This document shows positions 35,330-45,118 of a stretch of DNA of 64,000 nt, piece after piece (position 1 is the first letter of the stretch; each line of letters starts with the position of its first letter). Position numbers and translations under genes: made by a program. The DNA comes from UBA10329 sp964500205 (lineage in GTDB: Bacteria > Bacteroidota > Bacteroidia > UBA10329). The notes under the pieces are model-generated. The model searched no databases. It had not been told where the DNA came from and saw only the letters and a program-made list of their open reading frames with translations. The stretch spans positions 62,001 through 126,000 of the forward strand of contig CAZCNS010000002.1 of the NCBI GenBank assembly GCA_964500205.1, written 5' to 3'.

Positions 35330-38300
35330 TTATTGATCGACAAACGGCATTTGAGAGACCGCATCCACAGAAGCGACCTTACCATCGATCACAGGCACGG
35401 AGCTCACATGGTCGAAACCGAGACCACGAAGGTGCGTGGCAGACCTGCGTATATCCACTGGTGTGTCCGCGTGATCGATAATTAGGTGCACCTCAGGCAG
35501 CACCACGGTCTGGGCATACGCGGGATTCAAGGCCAGCATCACTTCTTCCGACAGGACGATACCATCGAAATCCAGACTCAGCCTGTAGTTCACCCCTTTT
35601 CTTCTTCGGAGGTCGTTGCGGTCAAAGCGCATACCCGTTGATTCCTGTCTCACCTCGCGCGCAGCCTCGGATGCGAGGATGGCGGCAACACGAGGTGCCG
35701 CAACAACACTGGCCACATCTGAACTTCCGGCCGCGCGGAGGTTATTCACATTCTTCATAACAGCCATCTTGCCTCTGTCCTCGGCAGCCATGCGTTGCAC
35801 CATTCTTCGTACAGCTTCATTCTCAATGGCATTGAAGTCCACATTGCGCTTGCTGTAATCCCGCAAGGCAGCTGGACGTGAGGTCATGTCTGTCTTTATT
35901 GCAGGTGCTTTGACGACCGAAGTCTTGGCAGGTACAGGTGCTGGTTCAGGAACCACTGCGACAGGCTTCGGCAACTCCTCACGGTCCTTAGGAGTTTCAG
36001 TGACCTGTTCGGTGGAGACGGCCATCTCTGCTCTTTCTTCCTTTTGTATCGGCTTTTCATCCGGCCTAACTACTGCCTCATCTGGCGCAATTACCATTTC
36101 CTGCCGCACTTCCTCTTTAACTAAAGACACCGTAGGCACTGCCGCTGTATCATCTTTTTGCTTGGGTTCAACACCCTTTAGCACGGGAGTGTCGGCTGAG
36201 GTCACATCACTTATGTCACCTACCAGAACGCTGTCTTGCTGTTCCGCATCGGACTTCACCCTCAGCGCAAGCTTTCCGCCTTTCGGTTCTGCGCCTGATA
36301 GTGCCAATTCCTCTGCCTGCCTCAGCTCTTCGTCCAGCACCGGGTCAGATATACCGAGTTTCTCGCGCTCCGATCTCATACGCTGTTGAAGGTCCAACTC
36401 CTTTTCTGCTGCCAAGGCACGGTGCTCATCTACTGTGCGTCTGTCCTGCTCAATACGTTCCAACAAAGCCGGATCAGCCCCTCGTCTGGCCTCGCGACTC
36501 GGCTTGACCGCCCTGACTTCTGGCAGTGGTTTCAAGCTGTAATCCTTCTGAGGGAGCTCCTTCTCCTCTTTGGCCATCTGCTGCTCCACTCGAGAAAGCT
36601 CAGCCAGGTATGCCGCTGGATCGGCATCGCTTTTCAGTTCAGCCACCAAGGCACTGGTGTCCATTTCGGTTACGGCATCTGCCACGGCCAATTCACGCTC
36701 CAATGCTTGAATTCGAGCGGTGTCACCAACTGATCGCGCTTCCTCCATGGCGGTTTCGCGTGCTATCCGGGCAGCCTCGGCCTGCTCCTGCTTTTCACGC
36801 AGCCGTTTCTCCTGCTCCGTGGCGGCCAAAGCAATGACCTGCTCCTCCTTGGCCTTCTTCTGTGCCTCGATTCGTGCAACAGTTTGTCGGAAAAGCTCGG
36901 CATCAGATAATGCGGCAGAGTCCTGCTGGGCCGTTGCCAATTTCGTTTCCTGTTCAATCAGTTCCGAGGCCTGCTTTTCCTTCTCGATATCCGCGATATC
37001 CGATTGCTGGCGGGTAATCAGGGAGTCCAGCAACTGACGGTCTTTTTCCGCAGCAGTTGTGATGTTGTCTTCCGTTGAAGGCGCCTTCTCCAGATTCGTC
37101 TGCGCTGCCTGCGCGTCTTTCATCGCCTGCTGAACTCTCTGCACAGAGTCTATGCGTGCCTTCACCATGTCCTTCTCGCGCTGAATCATCGCATTAAGAG
37201 AATCGTTCTTGGCACGCATGTCGGCCATGGTCTGTTCGGCCTTGACACGTTTGGCATCAGTATCAGGATCAGCGGGATTGACATCGGTCACAACTTCCTT
37301 CATGGGCTTCTCTCTCAGAACAAGCTCCGCCTGTGCAATACTGTCCTTGCGAGCCTGAGCAGCGGCCAACGCTGCTTCCTCAGCTTTGCGAACTTCTTCC
37401 TCCAATGTCTTAGCAGCAGCAAGTTCCGCCTGCGCGATGCTATCCTGACGGGCCTTCTCCGCAGCCAATGCGGCTTCCTCTGCTTTGCGAGCCTCTTCCT
37501 CCAAGGTCTTAGCAGCAGCAAGTTCCGCCTGCGCAATGCTGTCCTGACGCGCCTTCTCCGCAGCCAAGGCGGCTTCCTCTGCTTTGCGAGCCTCTTCCTC
37601 CAAGGTCTTCGCAGCAGCAAGTTCCGCCTGCGCGATGCTATCCTGACGGGCCTTCTCCGCAGCCAATGCGGCTTCCTCTGCTTTGCGAGCCTCTTCCTCC
37701 AAGGTCTTAGCAGCAGCAAGTTCCGCCTGCGCAATGCTGTCCTGACGGGCCTTCTCCGCAGCCAATGCGGCTTCCTCTGCTTTGCGTGCTTCCTCTTCCA
37801 ACTTCTTCGCAGCAGCGAGTTCCGCCTGGGCGATGCTGTCCTGACGGGCCTTCTCCGCAGCCAAGGCGGCTTCCTCGGCTTTACGTGCTTCCTCTTCCAA
37901 CTTCTTCGCAGCAGCGAGTTCCGCCTGGGCGATGCTGTNNNNNNNNNNNNNNNNNNNNNNNNNNNNNNNNNNNNNNNNNNNNNNNNNNNNNNNNNNNNNN
38001 NNNNNNNNNNNNNNNNNNNNNNNNNNNNNNNNNNNNNNCGTGCTTCCTCTTCCAACTTCTTCGCAGCAGCGAGTTCCGCCTGGGCGATGCTGTCCTGACG
38101 GGCCTTCTCCGCAGCCAAGGCGGCTTCCTCTGCTTGGCGAACCTCTTCTTCCAAGGTCTTAGCAGCAGCGAGTTCCGCCTGTGCGAGACTGTCCTGACGG
38201 GCCTTCTCCGCAGCCAAGGCGGCTTCTTCTGCTTTACGTGCTTCCTCTTCCAACTTCTTCGCAGCAGCGAGTTCCGCTTGGGCGATGCTGTCCTGACGGG

Positions 38301-39855
38301 CCTTCTCTGCAGCCAAGGCGGCTTCCTCGGCTTTGCGTGCTTCCTCTTCCAACTTCTTCGCAGCGGCAAGCTCTGACTGTGCCTTCATTTTGCTCTCCCT
38401 CTCAGCAGCAGCGAGCAGCGAAGCTGACACCTGTGGCATGCGCTCAGTGATCTGGTCGGCATTCAGCGCTTTGACCACCTTGACGGTATCTGGATTACCC
38501 GCCTTATCGAAGTAGTTGGTGAGTTCAACCGCCCCTTTGTCCGAGTCCTTATTAAAGGTGATGTCTTGACGTAAGGGGCGATAAGGGCCGGACTGAGGTA
38601 CATCGAGGGCAAACTGGAAGCCCGCTGCGCCCCGGGGTGCCACATCCATGGCATAGCCTTGCTTTGGGGGAAGAATGAGCAGGTATCGGCCCGTCAGCGG
38701 ATTGGACCTATATTTTCCTACCACCTCCTTGGTCTCAGGGTCGATGACCGTGGTCTCCATATAGCTGAATACGGAGTCGGTCTCATCCTCGAAATAGCCC
38801 TCTACCACAGTCAGCTCCACCTTTTCGGGGTCGTGGAAAATGGTCTTGAATACTTTGACCATTCCTTCGGCTGTTCCCCGCGTACTGGCGAAAAAAGCCA
38901 GTTCGTTGTCGGGGTCGGAGAGGTACAGGAAGTCATCGAAAGGAGAGTTGATGGGGTAACGGAGATTCACCGGAACCGACCAATTACCCGTGGCATCATC
39001 AAGTTTTGAGCTGAACACGTCATAGCCGCCCATGGTGTTGTGCCCTTTGGACGAGAAGTACAGCACGTTGCTCTCTTCATCCAGAAAAGCGAAATCTTCA
39101 TCCAACGGGGTGTTGATGACATCAGGGAGCCGCTGTGGAAGCGACCATTCACCATTGGGTAAGCGCTTTACCTGATACAGATCCTGGCCGTTACGACCGT
39201 CCTCACCAAGACTGGCATAAACCAATGTTGTCCCAGTGAATGGAGTATAAACGTAGGTCTCCTTCAGATTCTTGACATCGAATTTCGATTTGAACTCCGT
39301 TGGGGTGGGAATGACCTTGCCCTTCAGCTTTCTGAAATCGTAGGGCCGGTAGAACTCAGAGGCGATGACCTCCTTCTCCATGGCCGGGTTGAATCTCACT
39401 GCATCGTTAAAGAGCACCCGTCCATTCCTGCTGACCTGTATCTCACGGTCGAGATCAATCCCGTTGAGGGTAAGCCCCTTGGCCTTTGCCTTCTCGAATG
39501 CATCAGCCGACTGGTCAAAGCGATAATTGAAGCGGTAGAGCAAGCCAAGGAAATAATGCGCCTCAGGGTTGACCCCAGGGCTGTTGGCACCACCTTCCAC
39601 GTAAGGAAGGGGCTTCGCCTTGTCCGATTCTGTGAACATGATACACACCCCGAACTTGTAGTTGTAGTCCGGGTTCATGGCATCCTGACTGAGCAACTGC
39701 GAGAAAAGCGGCTTGGCCTCCGCATACTGCTGCTTGGAGAAAAGCCCGCTGGCTGCTGCCTCCAACTCCTCCTTGCTCGAAAATGACTGGCCCATTGCCG
39801 CTCTCGAAACCGAAAGCAGCACAACCATCAAGACCAGTAGTTTGATATATCGCAT
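35330..39855 (-). CDS. large exported TPR/PD40 protein with 33-aa Ala/Glu/Lys repeats (interrupted by assembly gap)
   Basis: One gene split by the N run at 37939-38038. N-terminal side: signal peptide (MRYIKLLVLMVVLLSVSRAA), a TPR pair (about 25-125), and a PD40/WD40-like propeller region (LVYASLGEDGRNGQDLYQV; VLYFSSKGHNTMGGYDVFSS), as in Bacteroidota OmpA-family and gliding-associated envelope proteins. Then come 33-residue repeats LEEEARKAEEAALAAEKARQ plus DSIAQAELAAAK: three full copies before the gap and six after. The C-terminal 500 residues are coiled coil, then a small domain of unknown type; no OmpA peptidoglycan domain is seen. The frame is lost across the gap only because the gap length is arbitrary. 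Confidence 0.75.
37320..38390 (-). repeat. 99-bp tandem repeat array with collapsed copies
   Basis: At least nine complete, nearly identical 99-bp units, each coding for 33 aa, flank the 100-N gap. Unit phase shows that the sequence missing in the gap must be 44 + 99n bases, so the 100 N are a placeholder. Variants alternate between KKLEEE and KTLEEE forms. Confidence 0.85.
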
Positions 39856-39893
39856 GGAATGGTTCAGAGTTCTATTCCCCTGCTCGGGAGGCG

Positions 39894-39901
39894 CAAATTT
39901 A
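39894..39901 (-). promoter_or_regulatory. -7 promoter box of the repeat-protein gene
   Basis: Minus-strand TAAATTTG, matching TAnnTTTG, 38 bp upstream of the ATG at 39855. Confidence 0.45.
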
Positions 39902-39954
39902 CCCTCATTATTCACCTTACCCGATATGGTCGCTATTGAAACGACCGGAGACCA

Positions 39955-39990
39955 CAAAAAAAGCCCCCTGTCCTTTCGGGCAGAGGGCTT
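39955..39990 (-). terminator. rho-independent terminator of the PA-domain gene
   Basis: On the minus strand an imperfect 13-bp stem AAGCCCTCTGCCC / GGACAGGGGGCTT with a GAAA-type loop is followed by a T-run, 19 bp after the stop at 40010. Confidence 0.65.
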
Positions 39991-40009
39991 TGATTCCAAA
40001 GGGCGAGGA

Positions 40010-41737
40010 TCACTTTCTCACCAACACACGGAACGAGGTCTGTGTGTTGTCCTCAAAGGTGAGGCGGAAGATGTGCATTCCATTGCCCAGACCGCTGGCA
40101 TCCATGCGAAGCGCACTGCCACCGTTGCTGGGAAGTGAGGTGCTCATCAGTTCACGTCCAGAAACATCGAACACGTTCACCAACACATTACCGTTTACAG
40201 ATGTGCCAAGTGGGATGTTGATGAAATCGGTGGTCGGGTTGGGATATGCCTTCGGAGCTTCGTCACGCACCACATCAGCGATACCTACACCAGGGAGGTT
40301 GGGCTCAGAGAAGTGTGTGATGATGGCTGGAACATTGTTGGTGCCAAAACCACCAGGGAACCATTGTGTGCTGAAAACCGGGAAGAACACTTGGTCAGGA
40401 TACGCATCGTAAGTGAGACCGTAATCAATTCCGTTGTCCACGCGCAGGAACATGTTGTCCACGAAGATGGTGGCGCATACCAGATACTTGGTGTCATCCA
40501 CCAGTTCGATCGGGGTATCGAAGGTGGTAGAGACGAACTGACTTTGAAGGTCTTGCTCGTAGTCATAGAACTGCTCACCCAAGATGGTCAGGTCATTGAA
40601 CGTGATCTCAGTAGATGTTTCATCAAATGGGTCGTTCCACTGATACACCTCTACGAGCACGGCTTGGCCGTCAAGTGTCAGGTCTTCATTTGATATGCAG
40701 GAGAAAGATACACCGTAGATGCTTTCTGCACTTGCATTGTCAGAGCGCAGGAACGAACACCAAGTGTACTCAGGGCTATCGTTGGGACGCAGACCGCCTC
40801 CGGCAAGCGGCAGTCCGGTCTCTGCATCGATGCGGCTCTTTGAGTAAAGACCTTGATCATTGATCCAGAAGGACACCGAACGACTGTTGTCGTTGGGGAA
40901 TTCATCCTCGTTGCCTGAAGAGATGGTGTAGGTGATGGTGTACTCGCCCAGCGGATAGTTCTCAAGAGAGAAAACGGGCATGAGCACAAGCAGGCTGTCT
41001 CCTGCCTCGATGTCAGCAGGTTCGCTCGTCTCGTTGTACAGCTCGTCAGCATCCAGTGTCACAGTAACATTTACCGTAACGCCTGTCTGGTTCTCGAAGC
41101 CATAGTTGCGAACCATGGTCTGAAGTGGAATATCGAAGCTCTCGCCTGATTGAGCAAAGGATACTGGAATAACCGAGCTGCTGGCACGAGCAACGTCCGG
41201 ACGCTGGTTTCCAAGGTCGAATCCGTAGAGACCTGTCTTATTGCCCATGAAGACGATCAGCTCACCGCTGTCCACGAACGGACGGAGCGTTGCTCCGTCA
41301 GCATCGCTTATCATCACAACAGGAATGGTCACCTGAGAACCCACTGCACCTGCACCCATTCCCACCGGGTCTCCGGGAACGTTATTCACCATGAGTACAG
41401 CTGCGGCCCCTGCCTGCTGCGCATTCAATGCCTTGCGGCCGAACTCGCAGTCTCCACGGTATAAAAATGCTATTTTACCTTCCAGTTCGGCAGCATTGGC
41501 AGCCGCCTCACAGGCCAGGGTGTCTGCTTCGGTAGCATCCCTGTAGAGCACCACCTGCTCGGTGATGGTGGTAACGGAGAGGTCACCTCCCCAACCCCCT
41601 TCGAAGGTCTCGGTGTAAGTGTAACTGCCCTCTACTGCCTCCGGCTCCTCCGCAAGCACCACGATCTGTGCTTTGAGGGAATTGCCGAAGAGCAAGGCAG
41701 CAGAGAATGCTAATCCGCTGAGTACTGCTTTTCTCAT
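40010..41737 (-). CDS. exported PA-domain protein with T9SS sorting domain
   Basis: 575 aa. Signal peptide (MRKAVLSGLAFSAALLFGNS), then a protease-associated (PA) domain at about 75-160 (IAFLYRGDCEFGRKALNAQQ; VTIPVVMISDADGATLR). The middle (about 180-480) is beta-rich with no recognised catalytic motif. The last 75 residues are a T9SS type-A tail beginning AYPNPTTDFINIPLG and ending in RVLVRK. PA domains usually sit in or beside proteases, yet no protease domain is present. It is probably a secreted or surface binding protein. The promoter box lies at 41788-41795. Confidence 0.85.
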   Translation of the reverse strand: MRKAVLSGLAFSAALLFGNSLKAQIVVLAEEPEAVEGSYTYTETFEGGWGGDLSVTTITEQVVLYRDATEADTLACEAAANAAELEGKIAFLYRGDCEFGRKALNAQQAGAAAVLMVNNVPGDPVGMGAGAVGSQVTIPVVMISDADGATLRPFVDSGELIVFMGNKTGLYGFDLGNQRPDVARASSSVIPVSFAQSGESFDIPLQTMVRNYGFENQTGVTVNVTVTLDADELYNETSEPADIEAGDSLLVLMPVFSLENYPLGEYTITYTISSGNEDEFPNDNSRSVSFWINDQGLYSKSRIDAETGLPLAGGGLRPNDSPEYTWCSFLRSDNASAESIYGVSFSCISNEDLTLDGQAVLVEVYQWNDPFDETSTEITFNDLTILGEQFYDYEQDLQSQFVSTTFDTPIELVDDTKYLVCATIFVDNMFLRVDNGIDYGLTYDAYPDQVFFPVFSTQWFPGGFGTNNVPAIITHFSEPNLPGVGIADVVRDEAPKAYPNPTTDFINIPLGTSVNGNVLVNVFDVSGRELMSTSLPSNGGSALRMDASGLGNGMHIFRLTFEDNTQTSFRVLVRK

Positions 41738-41787
41738 CGTTCTGGTTGTTTGGTGGTTTGAAATTGTTGTGTTAAGAAATTGAAACG

Positions 41788-41795
41788 CAAAGATA
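41788..41795 (-). promoter_or_regulatory. -7 promoter box of the PA-domain gene
   Basis: Minus-strand TATCTTTG, a full TAnnTTTG match, 50 bp upstream of the ATG at 41737. Confidence 0.5.
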
Positions 41796-41815
41796 GCCGT
41801 GGAAGCAATACGCGC

Positions 41816-42070
41816 TCAATGCTTGAAACGCACGAAAAGCCGCCCGAAATTCTTACTGTCCTTGTCGATGCGGTGGTACTTGGCCTTCACCTCCTTCTGC
41901 TCCAAAAAACGGAGCACCTTCTTCTTCAACTGGCCGCTGCCCTTTCCCGGTATGATCTCCACCAGCGGGATGCGCTTCTCCACCGCCTCATCGATCACAC
42001 GGTTCAGTTCAGCATCTATCTTCTTCCCCTTGTTGAAGATCTCATGAAGGTCGAGCACCAGTTTCGCCAT
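41816..42070 (-). CDS. stand-alone Smr-domain protein
   Basis: 84 aa from the ATG at 42070 (MAKLVLDLHEIFNKGKKIDA). The DLH near the start and the IIPGKGSGQLKKKVLRFL loop are the two signature segments of the Smr (small MutS-related) domain, which has nuclease or nucleic-acid-binding activity. The usual HGKG is PGKG here. It is a bare domain without a MutS2 body, as in many Bacteroidota. The upstream extension to 42118 adds non-conserved sequence. Confidence 0.8.
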   Translation of the reverse strand: MAKLVLDLHEIFNKGKKIDAELNRVIDEAVEKRIPLVEIIPGKGSGQLKKKVLRFLEQKEVKAKYHRIDKDSKNFGRLFVRFKH

Positions 42071-42282
42071 GCGGCTAATATAGGATGTGATGAGATGATG
42101 CGTTTCAATGGCTTGCAAGCGTCATGAGGCCATCTCCCGATGGCTTACCGGAATGCCGAAATCGCCCCTTTCCGCATCATTTCCACCTTATTCATTCACT
42201 CGATGAAAATTTTTATCCCTGAAAATCAATGATTTGAAAAATATTCAGGTACTATGTGTAGCAAGGTACTGAAAGTTTGATA

Positions 42283-42290
42283 TACATTTG
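42283..42290 (+). promoter_or_regulatory. -7 promoter box of the padR-pspC operon
   Basis: TACATTTG matches TAnnTTTG, 46 bp upstream of the ATG at 42337. A PadR operator would be expected nearby; the sequence around 42241-42280 (attcaggtactatgtgta, then gcaaggtactgaaagt) repeats GGTACT twice and is a candidate. Confidence 0.45.
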
Positions 42291-42336
42291 TGGCCGAGTA
42301 CTTGGCATTACAAGGTATCATCAAAACAAAAGCACC

Positions 42337-42669
42337 ATGAGCAACACAGAGAAAGCAAGGTCGCAGATGCGCAAGGGGGTGCTGGAGTATTGCATCCTCT
42401 CCATCATCAAGAACAACGAGGCGTACGCGTCCGACATCCTGGACAGGTTGAAGGACGCAGACCTCATCGTGGTGGAGGGGACGCTCTATCCGCTCCTCAC
42501 CCGACTGAAGAACGAAGGGCTGCTGGCCTACCGCTGGGAGGAATCGACCTCCGGGCCACCCCGCAAGTATTACGGACTCACCGATGAGGGACAGGAGTTC
42601 CTCAAAGATCTGGACACCGCCTGGCAAGAGCTGGTGACCGCAGTAGAACGCACAACCTCTCAAAACTGA
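42337..42669 (+). CDS. PadR-family transcriptional regulator
   Basis: 110 aa winged-helix repressor. MRKGVLEYCILSIIKNNEAY, VVEGTLYPLLTRLKNEGLLA and GPPRKYYGLTDEGQEFL are the classic PadR blocks (helix-turn-helix, wing, then dimer helix). Start at 42337 (MSNTEKARSQ) matches the family; the in-frame ATG at 42277 overlaps the promoter box. It lies 6 bp before the pspC-like gene and probably represses this operon in response to an unknown small molecule or envelope stress. Confidence 0.92.
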   Translation: MSNTEKARSQMRKGVLEYCILSIIKNNEAYASDILDRLKDADLIVVEGTLYPLLTRLKNEGLLAYRWEESTSGPPRKYYGLTDEGQEFLKDLDTAWQELVTAVERTTSQN

Positions 42670-42675
42670 ACAGCC

Positions 42676-44589
42676 ATGAAAAAGACCATCACTTCCAATA
42701 TCGCAGGCACCGTCTTCCATATAGACGAGGATGCGTTCCGCGCACTTGAGACCTACCTGAGCGACATCCGCAGCTTCTACGCTGGACAGGAGGGCGAGGA
42801 CGACATCGTGAGCGGCATAGAGGAGCGCATCGGTGAGATATTCCGCGATAAGGTGAAAGGCGGACAGCCCATCATCACCATGGCCGATGTGGAGGCCGTC
42901 ATCACGGTCATGGGTCGCCCCGAGGCATTCGAGGGCGATGACGACCCGCAGCCGAAATCAGGACCGGCAGTATCTGGCAAGAGCTCTGGCAAGCACAAAC
43001 GCCTCTTCCGCGACCCGGACAACCGCGTACTGGGCGGGGTGTGCAGCGGGGTGTCGCACTACCTCGGCATCAATGACCCCATATGGTTCAGGCTGGCATT
43101 CCTGCTGTCCTTCATCTTCGCAGGGTCGGGGCTATTGCTCTACATCATCCTCTGGATCGTGATCCCCTCCGCGAAATCGTACTCCGAGAAACTGGAGATG
43201 CGGGGAGAGCATGTCAACGTGGACAACATCAGCCGCAAGGTGAACGAGGAGCTGGAGGGCCTGCGGAAAAAGTGGGACGAGACCTCCGTGGGCCGCAACG
43301 GCACCGTGAGGCAGATCAGTGATTTCGTGATGCGGGCCGTTTCGCTCATCTTGCAGTTCGTGATGGCACTGGTGAGGTTCCTGGGCGGTTTCCTCGGTTT
43401 ACTGCTGCTGCTCATCGGTGCGTTCACGTTCATGGTTCTTGCGGCAGTCTCGCTCGGCCTCGGCACGGTGATCCAGATGGGCAGCGAGGGTGTGGTAAAC
43501 AGCGACACCTTCAGCACCCTGCTCGAAAACATGGCAGGCGGAGAGTGGCAGGCGGCATTGGCATCAATAGCATTCCTGCTGCTGGTGGGCATTCCTTTCC
43601 TGGCACTGGCCTTCCTCGGTGCACGTCTGCTCTTCAACATCAGAAAAGGCAACCGGGCCGTGGCTATCGCCCTTGCAGGGCTGTGGGCACTGGGCTGGGT
43701 CTTCGCACCTATAGCCGCAGCCGTCATCGGCAGGGACTACACCGCAGAGGGCGAGCGCACCGAGACCATCGCGTTGGAGATGCCCGCTGCGGGCACAGAG
43801 GAACGCCCCGTGACCATCGCGCTGAACAGCAGCCCCTACGATGACGATGACACCGAGGTGGGCGAGGTCTTCGGGATGCAACTGCTCTTCGTGGACGGGA
43901 AAACGAGCATCTACGGCCTTCCGCAGTTCAACATCGTGAAAAGCGAGTCGGAGGTGATGGAACTGGTGATGACCCGCAGCGCTCGTGGCGGCTCCAAGCG
44001 CGATGCCTCGGAGCGGGCCAACGCCATAGACTACGGTTTTGCGCAGAACGACACCGCCCTGCTGCTCAACGGCCATTTCGCCATACCCGATGCCGACAAG
44101 TGGCGCAACCAGGAGGTTGAGCTGGAACTGCGCCTCCCGGTGGGCACGACCGTGCTGCTGACCGAGGAGATGGAGCGCATCATCCATGACATCCAGAACA
44201 CCACCGACACCTACGATGGCGACATGGTGGGCCGCAGATGGAAGATGACCGAGCAGGGGCTGGAATGCGTGGACTGCGATGGGCTCATTTCCAAGAAAAA
44301 AGGCAGACGCAAGGCCGTTGTCAAAGACCTTGACGAGGAAATGGACGAGCTGGAGGAAGAGCTGACCCGCGATATGGAGGAGCTGAAGCGCGAACTGAAC
44401 GAGGAGAAGGAGGAACTCAGGAGAAAGAAAGAGGAGCTGCGCAAAAAGAAGGAGACCACCGCGTCTTCCAATTCCGAGGGCAGCGGGACGGACATGGGCG
44501 AGATCTTGCTCAAACGGGTGGTGACAGCCACTTGGCAGGTGGACCCCAGCACCATCCGCAGCATCACGATGACGGCCTTCCCACACTAA
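42676..44589 (+). CDS. PspC-domain membrane protein
   Basis: 637 aa. Residues 1-90 form a small soluble domain (TVFHIDEDAFRALETYLSDI; IEERIGEIF). The PspC domain lies at about 108-165 (KRLFRDPDNRVLGGVCSGVS, then a hydrophobic helix). Three or four further membrane helices fall between 215 and 345. A large beta-rich domain (about 360-540) and a long charged coiled coil (DEEMDELEEELTRDMEELKR) complete it. PspC proteins regulate the phage-shock envelope response. Pairing with a padR gene is common in Bacteroidota. Confidence 0.88.
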   Translation: MKKTITSNIAGTVFHIDEDAFRALETYLSDIRSFYAGQEGEDDIVSGIEERIGEIFRDKVKGGQPIITMADVEAVITVMGRPEAFEGDDDPQPKSGPAVSGKSSGKHKRLFRDPDNRVLGGVCSGVSHYLGINDPIWFRLAFLLSFIFAGSGLLLYIILWIVIPSAKSYSEKLEMRGEHVNVDNISRKVNEELEGLRKKWDETSVGRNGTVRQISDFVMRAVSLILQFVMALVRFLGGFLGLLLLLIGAFTFMVLAAVSLGLGTVIQMGSEGVVNSDTFSTLLENMAGGEWQAALASIAFLLLVGIPFLALAFLGARLLFNIRKGNRAVAIALAGLWALGWVFAPIAAAVIGRDYTAEGERTETIALEMPAAGTEERPVTIALNSSPYDDDDTEVGEVFGMQLLFVDGKTSIYGLPQFNIVKSESEVMELVMTRSARGGSKRDASERANAIDYGFAQNDTALLLNGHFAIPDADKWRNQEVELELRLPVGTTVLLTEEMERIIHDIQNTTDTYDGDMVGRRWKMTEQGLECVDCDGLISKKKGRRKAVVKDLDEEMDELEEELTRDMEELKRELNEEKEELRRKKEELRKKKETTASSNSEGSGTDMGEILLKRVVTATWQVDPSTIRSITMTAFPH

Positions 44590-45118
44590 AACCATTTGAT
44601 AGCACAATGCCACTTGAACCAATTCACTTCTAAATCACAAGACGACATAAGCATTACTGATATTGAACCACATAGAAACATAGGTCGCATAGAAGAACAG
44701 ATTTGAATAAGCCCCGCAGGTGCGGGACTACACATAGCCCTATGTGAAACCCCGCATGTGCGGGGTCTATTTCACCTTCTTCCCGATCATTGCTGTCTAT
44801 GTGGCCTATGTTCCTATGTGGTTGAAAAAAAGACAGATACGCCATTTTCAATGGTCAATGCCTATACATGAATAACATGCGGCATTCATCAATTCAAATG
44901 GCATAAGCCACCATCGTTTTCCTTGAAGAACAGGAAGCCCCTCGACAGCGGGGACAGGGAAACCCTTGCCCCCAATGACAGGACTGAGGTCACTTCAAAA
45001 CATTGTTTAACAGTTCAATACAAACGTTCACACGGATTAGCGAAGGTTAACGTCCGTTGACTTCCCTTCACACGGAGGCCGCAGACTTTTGACCCGTCAT
45101 CCTCAAGAACAAAAAGCC
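44590..45118. other. intergenic region holding nested inverted repeats
   Basis: 529 bp without a supported gene. The centre is a symmetric element (listed separately at 44666-44824). The rest has no clear feature beyond a short imperfect hairpin near 44938-44972 (cccctcgacagcgggg). Confidence 0.4.
44666..44824. repeat. nested inverted-repeat element
   Basis: Outer arms of about 27 bp (aaccacatagaaacatagg..., near 44667-44693, against ctatgtggcctatgttcc..., near 44798-44824) are reverse complements with only about three mismatches. Between them lie three hairpins: 44713-44726 (CCCGCA-GG-TGCGGG), 44730-44745 (CACATAG-CC-CTATGTG) and 44750-44765 (CCCCGCA-TG-TGCGGGG). The last, followed by TCTATTTC, could terminate the pspC operon. 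The overall symmetry suggests a MITE or REP pair. Confidence 0.6.

Noticed and set aside
37320..38390. Possible CRISPR or satellite DNA
   Set aside because: The 99-bp units are contiguous, in frame and coding.
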